Positions 29,246 through 39,793 of a DNA stretch of 64,000 bases are shown here, piece after piece. Where the stretch lies: contig JAUSAO010000105.1 in the NCBI GenBank assembly GCA_030652475.1, positions 26,527 to 90,526 on the forward strand, read 5' to 3'. Source of the DNA: Gallionella sp. (GTDB taxonomy: Bacteria > Pseudomonadota > Gammaproteobacteria > Burkholderiales > Gallionellaceae). Within the stretch, counting starts at the first letter, position 1. Each line of letters starts with the position of its first letter. A program made the position numbers and the translations under genes. The notes under the pieces were generated by a model that saw only the letters and a program-made list of their open reading frames with translations, ran no database searches and was not told where the DNA came from.

Positions 29246-29587
29246 CTATTCATGCACTGCCCCGACAGGAATCGCCTTGACAATGTCGGTCACATAAATC
29301 CACCCCGCCTCGGCCTGGCCGGTGCGGGCGGCGCGCTCGATGATGCCCACCAACTCGTCCATCTGGTGATCCTCGCAAACCAGTTCCAGCTTCGATTCGT
29401 TGATGACTGCTTCGGCCAGTTCTATGGAATAGCGCTGTTCCTTGGCATCCATCGCCTTGAGCAGAATTTTTACCGGAACAACGGCAAGATTACGGCAGCC
29501 GTTCGTGTTGCACAGCCCCGACTCCTTCACGGCGTGAATCACATCGGCGATGCTGTTGTTGTGAATATAAGCCTTGATTTCTTTCAT
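29246..29587 (-). CDS. PII-like protein of metal efflux locus
   Basis: MKEIKAYIHNNSIADVIHAVKESGL...GWIYVTDIVKAIPVG. Confidence 0.8.
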   Translation of the reverse strand: MKEIKAYIHNNSIADVIHAVKESGLCNTNGCRNLAVVPVKILLKAMDAKEQRYSIELAEAVINESKLELVCEDHQMDELVGIIERAARTGQAEAGWIYVTDIVKAIPVGAVHE

Positions 29588-29640
29588 GCGGATTCTCCTG
29601 TTGGGTAATTACGTGCGGCCCGGTCAGGCCGCACGTTGGT

Positions 29641-32600
29641 TTACTTCTCTGGTTTGCGTTCGCGGCGGTTCTCCACCCACTCGTACATTAGCGGCAACAA
29701 CAGCAAGGTCAGCGCAGTCGAGGTGAACAGTCCGCCCACTACTACTGTTGCCAGCGGCCGCTGGGTTTCTGCCCCGACACCGCTGGAGAGCAGCATCGGC
29801 ACCAGGCCGAAGATGGCGATGGAGGCAGTCATCAATACCGGACGCAGGCGCAATGCGGCACCTTGCTTGACCGACTCTCTGACCGACAGCCCATGCCGCC
29901 GCTGATCGTTGAGGAAGGACACCAGCACAATGCCGTTCAGCATCGCCACCCCGAACACGGCGATGAAACCGATGGCCGACGGCACCGAGAGATATTGCCC
30001 TGTGACGAACAGCCCAATTACCCCGCCGATGGTCGCGAACGGCACATTGGCGATGATCAGTGTCGCGTAGGTGAGCGAATTGAACGCGGTATAAAGCAGG
30101 ATAAAGATCAGCCCGATGGTGAGCGGCACGATCAGCGCCAACTTCGTCATGGCACGCTGCTGGTTTTCAAACGCGCCGCCCCATTCGATCCAGTAGCCGG
30201 TTGGAATCTTCACTTCGCGGTTGATTTTTGCTGCTGCCTCCTTCACGAAACTGTCCACATCGCGCCCTTTCACATCCATTTGAATCACAGCGTAACGCTG
30301 CAGCTGTTCACGTCGAATGAAGGAATAGCCTTCCTCCAGTTCCACCTTGGCGACCCTGGAGAGCGGCACCAGTGCGCCGCTCTGGGTACGAATCGGGATG
30401 TTGTTGATGGCTTCCACGCTGTTGCGAAATTCGGGTGCGAGCCACACCTGGATATTGAAGCGCTTGACCCCGTCGATCAGCGTACTCACCCCCTTACCGC
30501 CGATACCGGCCTGCACCACCTCCAGAATTTCGTCGGCGTTGATCCCGTAGCGCGCCGCCTCATCGCGGTTCACTTTGATCACCATCTGCGGCTTGCCTTT
30601 GTTCGCTTCCAGCGACAGATCCGCGACGCCCGGCACTGTCTCCAGGGCGGACTTAAGCTCACCGGACAGGCGGTCAAGGGTAGTCAAGTCTTCGCCGTAG
30701 AGTTTGAGCGCGAGCGTGGCACGCACCCCGGAAATCAATTCCTCGACGCGCATCTGAATCGGCTGGGTAGCCGAAATCACCGAGGTCGGCACGACCTGTT
30801 CCAACTTGTCCTGCATTTCCTGTGAGAGATCAGGGAAAGAAATGGCTTTGGGCCACTGGTCGCGTGGCTTGAGATTCACCAGAATTTCCATGTAGTTCAC
30901 GTCTGAAGTTTCACCCTTTTCCGCGCGCCCGATCATGGCTATGGACGAAGACGTTTGTGGGAAGGTTTTCAGCGCGTCTTCGATGCGCTCGGAGATGCGG
31001 ATGGATTCGTCTAGCGAAGTGGAAGGAATACTGGTCACCCGGAACATGATGCCGCCCTCCTGCAAAGTGGGCATGAACTCCTTGCCGAGGAAGGGAATCA
31101 ACGCGAAAGACGCCACCAGCAGCACCAACGCACCGGAAAATACTTTTTTCTTATTCTCCAGCGCCCAATCAAGCAACGGCAGATAAAGTTTTTTCGCCCA
31201 CCTGACGATGAAGGTATCTTTCTCCTCCTTCGGCTTCAGGATCAGCGCCGACATGACCGGCACCAGCGTCAGGGTCAGCAACAGGGAGCCCACCATCGCG
31301 AAGGTGATAGTAAGTGCCATCGGCTTGAACAGCTTGCCTTCCAGTCCGGTGAGGGAAAACAGCGGCAGGAATACCACAATGATGATCAAAATCGCAAACG
31401 CGGTAGGATTAATCACTTCCCGCGCCGCTTCCAGGATAACGTGCGTCTTGTTCACGGCCTTGCCGGTCTGGTGCGAGAGCAAGCGGAAGCCGTTCTCCAC
31501 CATCACCACGGCGCCGTCCACCATCATCCCGATTCCTACTGCCAAGCCCGCCAGCGACATCAGGTTGGCCGACAAACCCCACTGCCGCATCAAAATGAAG
31601 CTGATCAGCATGGCCAGCGGCAGGGCGATGATGACCACCACCGCAGAGCGGATTTCACCCAGGAACAAAAACAGGATGATAACCACTAGGATGGAACCCT
31701 CGATCAGTGCATCTTCTGCGGTTTTGACAGCCTTATCTACCAGTTCCGTACGATCGTAGACCGTATTGATGGCGATGCCGGCCGACAGCGACTGCTGTAC
31801 GGTTTTAAGCTTCTCCTTCACGGCGTCCACTACGTTCTTGGCGTTCTCGCCGATACGCTGCAACGCCATGCCTAGCACGACTTCCTTGCCGTCCTTGGTC
31901 ACCGCGCCGGAGCGCAGGGCTGGTGCCTCCTTGACTTCAGCCACGTCGCGCACATAAATAGGTGTCCCCTCACGGGTGGCCAACACCACGTTGCCGATGT
32001 CCTGCACGTTACCAACCAGGCCAAGGCCGCGCACCAGATACTGCTCCTGCCCGATGTCGAGATATTGTCCGCCAACCTGATGGTTGTTAGCGGTGAGGGT
32101 CTCCATCACTGTCTTGAAGCTCAGCCCGTACTTGATTAGTTTTTGCGGATTAATTAACACCTGATATTGCTTTTCCTGTCCGCCCCATGACATCACGTCG
32201 TCAACACCCCGTGCAGTTCTCAGCACCAGGCGAACGTTCCAGTCCTGCAAGGTGCGCAGATCCATTTCGGATAACTTCTTGTCGGCAGTTTCAATGGTGT
32301 ACCAGAACACTTGCCCCAATCCCGAACTATTGGCACCGAGCACAGGCTCCCCATAACCTTGCGGAATACGGCTCTTGACCTCCTGTAGCTTCTCACCCAC
32401 CAAGCGGCGGGCAAAATAGATGTCCACATCGTCCTTGAAATAAACGCTGACGTAAGACAGCCCAAACAACGAAACCGAGCGTATTTCCTCCACTCCAGGC
32501 AAGCCGGCCATGACACCTTCCACTGGAAAGGTCAGTAGCTTTTCCACATCCTCGGCGGCCAGCCCTGACGCTTCGGTATAGATGCTCACCTGTACAGGCG

Positions 32601-32727
32601 TCACGTCGGGAAATGCATCAACTGGTACTTCGCGCCAGGCTTTCACGCCCAGCAACACAACCAGCAGGAACGCCACTAGCACCAGCACTTTGTAGCGCAA
32701 TGAGAGGTCAACAATATGATTTAACAT
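29641..32727 (-). CDS. HME-RND heavy-metal efflux pump (CzcA/CusA family)
   Basis: 1028 aa RND; MMVDGAVVMVEN TM4 motif; downstream of MFP and OMF genes. Confidence 0.95.
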   Translation of the reverse strand: MLNHIVDLSLRYKVLVLVAFLLVVLLGVKAWREVPVDAFPDVTPVQVSIYTEASGLAAEDVEKLLTFPVEGVMAGLPGVEEIRSVSLFGLSYVSVYFKDDVDIYFARRLVGEKLQEVKSRIPQGYGEPVLGANSSGLGQVFWYTIETADKKLSEMDLRTLQDWNVRLVLRTARGVDDVMSWGGQEKQYQVLINPQKLIKYGLSFKTVMETLTANNHQVGGQYLDIGQEQYLVRGLGLVGNVQDIGNVVLATREGTPIYVRDVAEVKEAPALRSGAVTKDGKEVVLGMALQRIGENAKNVVDAVKEKLKTVQQSLSAGIAINTVYDRTELVDKAVKTAEDALIEGSILVVIILFLFLGEIRSAVVVIIALPLAMLISFILMRQWGLSANLMSLAGLAVGIGMMVDGAVVMVENGFRLLSHQTGKAVNKTHVILEAAREVINPTAFAILIIIVVFLPLFSLTGLEGKLFKPMALTITFAMVGSLLLTLTLVPVMSALILKPKEEKDTFIVRWAKKLYLPLLDWALENKKKVFSGALVLLVASFALIPFLGKEFMPTLQEGGIMFRVTSIPSTSLDESIRISERIEDALKTFPQTSSSIAMIGRAEKGETSDVNYMEILVNLKPRDQWPKAISFPDLSQEMQDKLEQVVPTSVISATQPIQMRVEELISGVRATLALKLYGEDLTTLDRLSGELKSALETVPGVADLSLEANKGKPQMVIKVNRDEAARYGINADEILEVVQAGIGGKGVSTLIDGVKRFNIQVWLAPEFRNSVEAINNIPIRTQSGALVPLSRVAKVELEEGYSFIRREQLQRYAVIQMDVKGRDVDSFVKEAAAKINREVKIPTGYWIEWGGAFENQQRAMTKLALIVPLTIGLIFILLYTAFNSLTYATLIIANVPFATIGGVIGLFVTGQYLSVPSAIGFIAVFGVAMLNGIVLVSFLNDQRRHGLSVRESVKQGAALRLRPVLMTASIAIFGLVPMLLSSGVGAETQRPLATVVVGGLFTSTALTLLLLPLMYEWVENRRERKPEK

Positions 32728-32736
32728 GGCTGTCCC

Positions 32737-33972
32737 CTATTCCGCGCTGATTTGAGATTTGAGCAGCCGCGCTTTGAGCGCGTAGGCACCGCTCACCACC
32801 ACGCTCTCGCCCGCCGCCACGCCGGATTTCAGGACGGCATATCCCTGTGCACGTTCACCCACTTCGACGGCGCGCGGCTTGAATCCACCGCTTTCGGCAA
32901 CAAATACCGTCGGTTGCCCCTGCAACAGCAACACGGTGTCTTCCGGCACAATCAGCGCTTTTGCGCTCGCCCCGGTGGTGTTTATCGCGGCAGTGGCAAA
33001 CATTTCCGGTTTCAATCTGCCATCCAGATTCGGCACTTCCACTCGTGCCTTGATCGTGCGGGTTTCCTTGTTCACCGTGTTGCTGATGTAGGTAAGCCGT
33101 CCCTTGAATACTTCACCTGGGTAGGCGGAAATGATGACTGTGGCCTGCGCGCCTACTTTGACCTTGCCAAGGTCTTTCTCGAATAGATCAGTTTCGATCC
33201 ACAAGACGGACAGATCGGCCACGGTGAAGAGTAATTTATCCGGCGTGGCGAGTTCCCCAAGCACCGCTTTCTTCTCAATAATTGTGCCGGCGAAGGGCGC
33301 AACAAGCTGGAATACAGAACCAGACTGTTTTTCAGGATCAACGCCCAACATGCGTAATTTTTCACTTGCTGCACGTAAGCCCGCACGGGCTTTTTCATGA
33401 TCGGCGCGAGCACGCAAGTAGTCCTTCTCGGGAATGATGTTGTCGGCATTCAGCCGCTGGGCACGTTCGAAACTGGCTTGGGTTACTCCCGCCTCACTCG
33501 ATGCTTGCAGATAGTTTGAACGCGCCTCACCCAGCTCAATGCTATCGAGCATTGCCAGTGTCTGTCCTGGTTTTACCCTGTCGCCCAGGTTGGCATTCAC
33601 CTTGACGACGCGCCCCGGCACGCGTGGGCCTACGTGAGCCAATTTATCCTGGTTGGCCTGAATGGTCGCCGTGACCACGAGCTGTTCAGCTTTTTCCTGC
33701 AATGCCAATTTTTGCACTTTGATGCCTGCCTTCTGGGCTTCTTCAGTGCTCAGGGTAAGCAACTTCGCGGCGCCATTTTCTTCCTGCTTTTCCTGTATGG
33801 GTGTTGTCGAGCCTTTGCTTGCAGATTCCATTTTTTCGAACCGCTTTACGTCTTTTTCCGGTACCGATTTGTCGCCACACCCGGCAAGAAGGGTTACAGA
33901 CAAGCCCCCGGCCAGGAGCAGTGTGGCCAGCCGTTTCAGGCCACATATTTGTGGATTGTGTGAATTTTTCAT
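32737..33972 (-). CDS. Efflux RND periplasmic adaptor (CzcB/CusB family)
   Basis: Lipoprotein signal (LLAGC), HlyD-like barrel/hairpin. Confidence 0.93.
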   Translation of the reverse strand: MKNSHNPQICGLKRLATLLLAGGLSVTLLAGCGDKSVPEKDVKRFEKMESASKGSTTPIQEKQEENGAAKLLTLSTEEAQKAGIKVQKLALQEKAEQLVVTATIQANQDKLAHVGPRVPGRVVKVNANLGDRVKPGQTLAMLDSIELGEARSNYLQASSEAGVTQASFERAQRLNADNIIPEKDYLRARADHEKARAGLRAASEKLRMLGVDPEKQSGSVFQLVAPFAGTIIEKKAVLGELATPDKLLFTVADLSVLWIETDLFEKDLGKVKVGAQATVIISAYPGEVFKGRLTYISNTVNKETRTIKARVEVPNLDGRLKPEMFATAAINTTGASAKALIVPEDTVLLLQGQPTVFVAESGGFKPRAVEVGERAQGYAVLKSGVAAGESVVVSGAYALKARLLKSQISAE

Positions 33973-34002
33973 GTCATGAATTCCTTGTTTTAAATTATTT
34001 GT

Positions 34003-35310
34003 TCAATGGTTATCGTGTGCAGGCTGATAGCCCGCCGCCGCTTCCAAATTCACTTGGGTCGTGCGCAGCTCAGTCCGTGCGTCGAGCAGGTCGCGCTGGC
34101 CGTCCAGCACTTGGCGGTTCACCATCAATAATTGCAGCAATCCAATCTCGCCGACGCGAAAGGAAACTGAGGACAGGTGCTGATTTTCTTCCAGACTCGG
34201 TAGCACCGATTCACTCAGCCGCCTGACTCGCGCTTTCAAATTCACCCAGCGCTCCCACAGTGCCTGCACTTGAGCGCGTGCATCGCGTTGCACGGCCTGT
34301 TGCTGCACCTGCACCTGGGTCAGTTCAGTCATTGCGCGCCCGATTCCGGTCTTGTTGCGGCGAAACAGCGGCAGCGGCAGGGATACGCTCACAGCTGTGA
34401 CATTCAATCCGGAATTGTCAGGGGTTCCTCGCCCTGTCCCCAAACCTAGCGTCACATCTGGATAAACAGCCGCGCGCTCTAGATCGAGCCGACTTCTGGC
34501 AGCTTTTTCCCTATGGACGAATGCGCGTAACAGCGGGCGGTTGGCAGCCGAATCCAGCAGCTCTTCCAGCCCATACGAAGCAGGTGGCGGATCCAGCAAT
34601 GCGGCAACCACCGGCAAACTGTCAGCAGGCAGTTGCAACAAAACTGACAAATCGGATCGTGCCTGAATCAGTTGCTCACGCAACAGCGACACTTGGTTTT
34701 GGGCGCGTTCCGCTTCCACCTTGGCGAGATTGCCGTCAAGACGACTGTCCTCACCAGCCGCAACGCGTTTGCCGACCGCCGTCGCCGCTTCCTCAATGAG
34801 ATGGAGTGCCCGCTCCTCAATTTGAATACGCAGTTGCAGGCTAAGCACCCGCACGAATTGTTGCTCCACCTCTGCGCGCAGTTGACGCCTAGTTTCCGCG
34901 ATTATCTCCTGCGTCGCGGCAAGAGATTGTTCCGCCGCACTGCGGCGTTTGCCCTGCTGTCCTGCTATTTCAAAAGTCTGCACCAGTCCAATCATCTGCC
35001 CGCGATTACTCCGTGTGGGGTTGGCCGTTTGCGGAAGAGTACCCTTGCTCCATTCAGTAGAGATTTGTGGATTGTTCCACAGCAGCGCATTGGCATCGGT
35101 GAGTTCGCCCTGCGCCGCTGCAAGATTCGCTTGGGTAGCACGCAGTACCGGGTTGGCTTGTTCAGCCTGCTCCCAAGCATGCTCCAATGTGAGCGGAACT
35201 GACAAAGCTGGAAATGAATAAAGAGATGCAAACAAAATTGGCAGAATAATATAGCGGCGCGTTAGCCGCATCCCGACACTCAGGTTGAAAAGAATAGTGA
35301 CCATTTGCAC
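34003..35310 (-). CDS. TolC-family outer membrane factor (CzcC-like)
   Basis: OEP repeats; gene order C-B-A. Confidence 0.9.
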   Translation of the reverse strand: MQMVTILFNLSVGMRLTRRYIILPILFASLYSFPALSVPLTLEHAWEQAEQANPVLRATQANLAAAQGELTDANALLWNNPQISTEWSKGTLPQTANPTRSNRGQMIGLVQTFEIAGQQGKRRSAAEQSLAATQEIIAETRRQLRAEVEQQFVRVLSLQLRIQIEERALHLIEEAATAVGKRVAAGEDSRLDGNLAKVEAERAQNQVSLLREQLIQARSDLSVLLQLPADSLPVVAALLDPPPASYGLEELLDSAANRPLLRAFVHREKAARSRLDLERAAVYPDVTLGLGTGRGTPDNSGLNVTAVSVSLPLPLFRRNKTGIGRAMTELTQVQVQQQAVQRDARAQVQALWERWVNLKARVRRLSESVLPSLEENQHLSSVSFRVGEIGLLQLLMVNRQVLDGQRDLLDARTELRTTQVNLEAAAGYQPAHDNH

Positions 35311-35396
35311 GAAAACTCCTTCAGATATGCGTGCGCCAACTCACTTGAGGCGAGCGCGCACTCAAAACAAAATTAAATACTAATTTGAATCGAATC

Positions 35397-35747
35397 TTAG
35401 GAAAGGAGTCGTGGTGGCCTGAAAAGGCCGTCAGGGGAAGAAAACTGGATGACGTTAGGCTGTTGGATAGAATATTCGTTTACGAATTCAGGCATCACAG
35501 GTGTGGACTGACTGAGCAATCCCATTAAATGCACTGCGGCGTGACACCAGTGATTGCAGGGGCTTTTTGCTGAAACAGCTTTGAGGTCTTCGTGTCCAAT
35601 TGAAGGGTGTCCATCGTCCACGGCTAGGCTACGCTGCTCGTCGAACCACACGTCAGCTACAGCCTCTTTGTTAAACGTCCAGCCGCCAGCGTTGATCACG
35701 AGCGTAATCATGAGAAAGTAAACAGTTTGGCGGATGAGTCTACACAT
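35397..35747 (-). CDS. CzcI-like small protein at head of efflux operon
   Basis: Signal peptide; C-terminal SSPDGLFRPPRLL; first ORF of the operon. Confidence 0.6.
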   Translation of the reverse strand: MCRLIRQTVYFLMITLVINAGGWTFNKEAVADVWFDEQRSLAVDDGHPSIGHEDLKAVSAKSPCNHWCHAAVHLMGLLSQSTPVMPEFVNEYSIQQPNVIQFSSPDGLFRPPRLLS

Positions 35748-35987
35748 ATTTTGGATACTAAAGGATTTTGTAGTTTAAGTACAATTTTGAGCGGCCGCGA
35801 ACAGCGTCACGCTCAAGCCAACCTCGTCACTACTGAACGAGCTTGCTCGTAAAACACCGAAAAACTAATCGCACGCGTCCGGTCATATACGCGGCACTCA
35901 CAATGGTTCAGTCAGTACAAGGCGCAAACCTTTGAGGGGAAACGATGTTGATACACGTCGGCCCAACACTCAAAAAGCCGTCATATC

Positions 35988-36357
35988 ATGAAAGATTTAT
36001 TGCTGGCTTTCGTGCTGTGTACCTTCCTGCCCGGAACGGCACTCTGCCCCGTCGGACTACGTCTACACCTCCTCTGCCCACCACGTCGAACGGGAGATTG
36101 ATATTAAAATTGGTGCAGCATCGCCACCGACCGGAAGCAGCCTGCAAGAAGCCAGCATCGATTTCGGCTATGTTGTTAGAGAAAACTGGTTCACCGAGGT
36201 CTACCTAAAACAGGAGCGCAACGAAAATGCAGATGTCATGCTGGCCGAATGGGAGAACAAATTCCAGCTCACTGAGACCGGGAAATATGCAAGCGGCAGT
36301 TATCAACATGCCTGCCGCTTGTATTGGCAATCCCCACTAGACCTCCGTCTGTTCTGA
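35988..36357 (+). pseudogene. Frameshifted/truncated gene for a metal-locus associated periplasmic/OM protein
   Basis: MKDLLLAFVLCTFLPGTALC then +1 frame SDYVYTSSAHHVEREIDIKIG..WFTEVYLKQER..EWENKFQLTETGKY. Confidence 0.6.
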
Positions 36358-36992
36358 GATAACAAGGGCATCATCCACCTCAATTCCCAAATATCTCACA
36401 GTGCTTTCCAGTTTGAGATGGCCAAGCAGCAATTGAACCGCCCGAATATTTTTGTGCGCCGATAGATCAACGTGGCCTTGGTGCGCCGCATGGTGTGCGT
36501 GCCATAGGCATTGTGGTCGAGGCCGATGGATGTCACCCACTGATCGACGATCTTCGCGTACTGTCGCGCCGAAATATGTGGTGATGCATGTATCCGACTT
36601 GGGAACAGGAATTGTTCAGGCTTGAGTTGCGCCCGTGCGATCCACGCGGCGACAGTTTCCCGCGTTTGCTCAGTGATTTCAAACTGTACGGGTCGGTGTG
36701 TCTTGCGCTGCATCACGATAGCGCGTTGTAAAACCTGACCGCCGTGTGCAATATCACGCACTTGCAGTTCAACCAAATCACATCCGCGCAATTTACTGTC
36801 AATGGCCAGATTGAATAGGGCAAGCTCTCGTACCTGATGTGCTAACTGAAGCCGGATGCGTATCGCCCATATTTCCTTCAGCTTCAGCGGCATCTTCTGG
36901 CCAACCAGTTTGCCTTTGTTCCACGGAATCTTGTGGGTTTGGATAGTGGTATCGGTGTTCATGACGTTCTCCTTGTGTTGAAAGGAAAACAA
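36337..36992 (-). pseudogene. Tyrosine recombinase/phage integrase, frameshifted near C-terminus
   Basis: Frame 1 HTMRRTKATLIYRRTK; frame 2 NIRAVQLLLGHLKLESTVRYLGIEV; shift at an A5 run. Confidence 0.85.
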
Positions 36993-37082
36993 TTGTCACC
37001 GTTTTGAATGCTTCAGGCAGTGGTTTGTTATGTCGGACAAACGACTGAGTTTGACCATCTATGTTATTGCGTCATGCTCCAA

Positions 37083-37412
37083 TCAAGCCTGATGAACAAT
37101 CCGCGTCTCTATGGTTACGTTCAGCACCTTTCTGATTACTGAAAAAACTACCGACAAACTTTCCATAGTCGGATTGCCGCGAGCAGACAACATCCGATGC
37201 ACGCTCTTGCTCGGGCGGTTGGTTGCCAGAGCGATTTGCTCAAACCCGACAGTTGCATTCACCACATCGCGTAGCAATAAACGCGATGCTTCTGCCTCGC
37301 CATTTAAAAACATATCGGTCGCTTCTCTCAGCAAAGCTTCGGCAAACGCTGGATCTGCCTTGATTCTGGTTTGTAATGTTGTACTGGAATCTACTGTGAG
37401 CTGTCCCATCAT
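37083..37412 (-). CDS. HigA-like antitoxin / addiction-module regulator
   Basis: FEQIALATNRPSKSVHRMLSARGNPTMESLSVVFSVI; paired with RelE/HigB-like ORF. Confidence 0.8.
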   Translation of the reverse strand: MMGQLTVDSSTTLQTRIKADPAFAEALLREATDMFLNGEAEASRLLLRDVVNATVGFEQIALATNRPSKSVHRMLSARGNPTMESLSVVFSVIRKVLNVTIETRIVHQA

Positions 37413-37760
37413 TTATCCTTTCTGACTTTTCTTTAACATGGCTTTGCGTGCAAAGTACTCATCACGCAATTTCTTCGCCTGCCTGATATCGGCAGACTGG
37501 CCATTCTTCGTTCCACCGCCAAGCAGTACGATGAACACCTCACCATCCTGAATAAGGTAAATCCGGATTCCCGGCCCCCAATCAATCCGATATTCCTTAA
37601 GCGCTCCATCTATGGGTTTTACGTTCCCAAAACTGCCGACCATCATGCGCGCCCGAGCAGCGGCCACCTTGGCGGCATATTCAACCGACAAATCATTGAA
37701 CCACTCAGCATAGTAGTTCTTCTGTTCGCCTGTTATGTATTCTTCAATCTTGATGGGCAT
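37413..37760 (-). CDS. RelE/HigB-like addiction module killer protein
   Basis: GALKEYRIDWGPGIRIYLIQDGEVFIVLLGGGTKNGQSADIRQAKKL. Confidence 0.88.
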   Translation of the reverse strand: MPIKIEEYITGEQKNYYAEWFNDLSVEYAAKVAAARARMMVGSFGNVKPIDGALKEYRIDWGPGIRIYLIQDGEVFIVLLGGGTKNGQSADIRQAKKLRDEYFARKAMLKKSQKG

Positions 37761-38148
37761 GCTGCAAATAGTAACCTAAGAGTTACTTTTAAGCAAGGAA
37801 AGTGATGCGTGGCAGCCGTAAAGACGCCCTCTATGAAGTGCCGGTTTCGGGCGTGCAATTCCTGCTCTTGATGGACTGTTAATGGCACATTGTACTCGGT
37901 CAGCATCTCGAATTGCCTGCTCCGAAGCGGTCGCTCAAAATTAATTGAGCAAAGACGGGCGTGACCGTCAGCATTGGCCGAAAAACAGAAGATCTGCACA
38001 ATAACTTTTGTCGATGCCATCTTGGCGGTGGCATGTTCCATATTGCGATCCAAGCCCGCAGTCTGTTCGGATTAAAACCCACCACTCTTAGCTATACCAA
38101 AGGCGCTACCCATTCCAATCGGCAACACGCTATTGGAATACTTGACTT

Positions 38149-38183
38149 CCGACAGACTTTATTCTCACCCGACAGACTTTATT
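38149..38183. repeat. Short direct repeat CCGACAGACTTTATT, 20-bp period, 2 copies
   Basis: 38149-38163 and 38169-38183. Confidence 0.9.
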
Positions 38184-38344
38184 ACTCGTCATCATCATTA
38201 GTTCGGGGTATTTGGCAGTAGGCCGTTCCCGTTACAAACAACTTTAGCTTAATTGCGCAATTCATTGCTTTTTAAGCATATTTATATTTCCTTAGCTTTC
38301 CGCGCTAACTCCTTGTCTTTTAAAGAAAAAACCTGTTTTTTCAC

Positions 38345-38373
38345 TTGACCGCCTGATATATTTTCAATATAGT
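38345..38373 (+). promoter_or_regulatory. Predicted Pmra promoter: TTGACC-N17-TATAGT
   Basis: -35 38345-38350, -10 38368-38373. Confidence 0.75.
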
Positions 38374-38407
38374 GGGATTAAGTGGTGAATAGTGGGTAAT
38401 TGTGGGG
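38373..38407 (+). promoter_or_regulatory. MraZ operator: four TGGKN boxes at exact 10-bp spacing
   Basis: TGGGA 38373, TGGTG 38383, TGGGT 38393, TGGGG 38403. Confidence 0.85.
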
Positions 38408-38414
38408 GTGGGGA

Positions 38415-38861
38415 ATGTTTCAGGGGGCGGCGCAACTCAATCTGGATGGCAAGGGCAGGCTCGCAATACCGGCACGGTATCGCGATGTACTGCTGAGTGC
38501 TTGCGCCGGTAATTTGGTGCTGACGGCTGACGCCGACGGTTGCCTGCTGGTTTACCCTGAGCCGGAATGGCTGCCGATACGTGACAAGCTGAACAAACTC
38601 TCTTCCTTTAATCCCAGAAGTCGTGCCTTGCAGCGCCTGTTGGTCGGACATGCGGAAAATGTGGTGATGGATGGCGCAGGCCGGGTGTTGATCTCTCCCG
38701 TCTTGCGCAGTTATGCCGCGCTGGATAAAAGCGTGATGCTGATCGGTCAGGGCAATAAATTTGAATTGTGGGATGAAGCAAAATGGCAGGCACAGCAACA
38801 GGCCTCGCTGCTGCTGATGAATAGCGAATTGCCGCCCGAGCTGGAAGGTTTCTCATTGTGA
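38415..38861 (+). CDS. mraZ: Transcriptional regulator MraZ
   Basis: [31 protein letters not shown]. Confidence 0.95.
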   Translation: MFQGAAQLNLDGKGRLAIPARYRDVLLSACAGNLVLTADADGCLLVYPEPEWLPIRDKLNKLSSFNPRSRALQRLLVGHAENVVMDGAGRVLISPVLRSYAALDKSVMLIGQGNKFELWDEAKWQAQQQASLLLMNSELPPELEGFSL

Positions 38862-39793
38862 GTGATGAGCTGACTCATGCCACCGTTCTGTTACACGAGG
38901 CGGTTGATGCGCTCGCCATCAAACCAGAAGGTATTTACGTGGATTGCACCTTTGGCCGGGGCGGACACAGCGCACAAATATTGCAGCAACTGGGTGCGAA
39001 TGGCCGACTGATCGTGCTGGACAAGGACATGACAGCGGTGGCGCATGGCCGGCTGTGGCGTGATGCGCGTTTTCATATTGTGCATAGTGGTTTTACGCGG
39101 CTGGCGGATGTGCTGGGCGAATTGGGCGTTGAGCGAGTTGACGGCATTTTGCTGGATTTGGGTGTGTCATCCCCTCAGCTGGATGAAGCGGAGCGGGGAT
39201 TCAGTTTCAGGTTCGATGCGCCGCTGGATATGCGCATGGATACGAGTAGCGGGTTAACGGCGGCACAATGGTTAGAAACGGTGGACGAGGGTCTGCTGAC
39301 GGAGGTTATACGTGATTACGGCGAAGAACGGTTTGCTAAGCAGATTGCAAGAGCGCTTGTTGCTGCGCGTGCGATTCAACCCATCGAAACCACGCGGCAG
39401 CTCGTCGAGCTGGTTAGCACGGCGGTACGTACCCGTGAAGCCGGTAAAAATCCGGCGACACGCACCTTTCAGGCTATACGGATTTATCTCAACCAGGAGC
39501 TCGAAGAGCTAGAGCATGTTCTGCCGGAGTGTGTCGCGCACCTGAAAACGGGCGGACGTCTGGTGGTGATCAGTTTTCATTCGCTGGAAGATCGTATGGT
39601 CAAACACTTTATGCGCGCTATGCATGATGCGGACAAATTGCCGCGCAATGTGCCGATACGCGCCAGCGAAGTGCCGCAGGGAAAACTGAGGCGGGTGGGC
39701 AAGGCGGTGCGCGCGGGTGAGGCGGAGTTGCAGGCCAATCCGCGTGCGCGCAGCGCGACGATGCGTGTGGCAGAGCGCAGCGATGTGGCGTAG
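38858..39793 (+). CDS. rsmH: 16S rRNA m4C1402 methyltransferase
   Basis: [38 protein letters not shown]. Confidence 0.97.
   Translation: MSDELTHATVLLHEAVDALAIKPEGIYVDCTFGRGGHSAQILQQLGANGRLIVLDKDMTAVAHGRLWRDARFHIVHSGFTRLADVLGELGVERVDGILLDLGVSSPQLDEAERGFSFRFDAPLDMRMDTSSGLTAAQWLETVDEGLLTEVIRDYGEERFAKQIARALVAARAIQPIETTRQLVELVSTAVRTREAGKNPATRTFQAIRIYLNQELEELEHVLPECVAHLKTGGRLVVISFHSLEDRMVKHFMRAMHDADKLPRNVPIRASEVPQGKLRRVGKAVRAGEAELQANPRARSATMRVAERSDVA

Noticed and set aside
29863-30825. 320-aa ORF antisense to the RND pump
   Set aside because: Shadow of a conserved RND gene.
37733-38053. 106-aa minus ORF upstream of the RelE-like gene
   Set aside because: Some protein-like stretches (QFEMLTEYNVPLTVHQEQELHARNRHFIEG) but no recognised family and no clear RBS; too weak to call.
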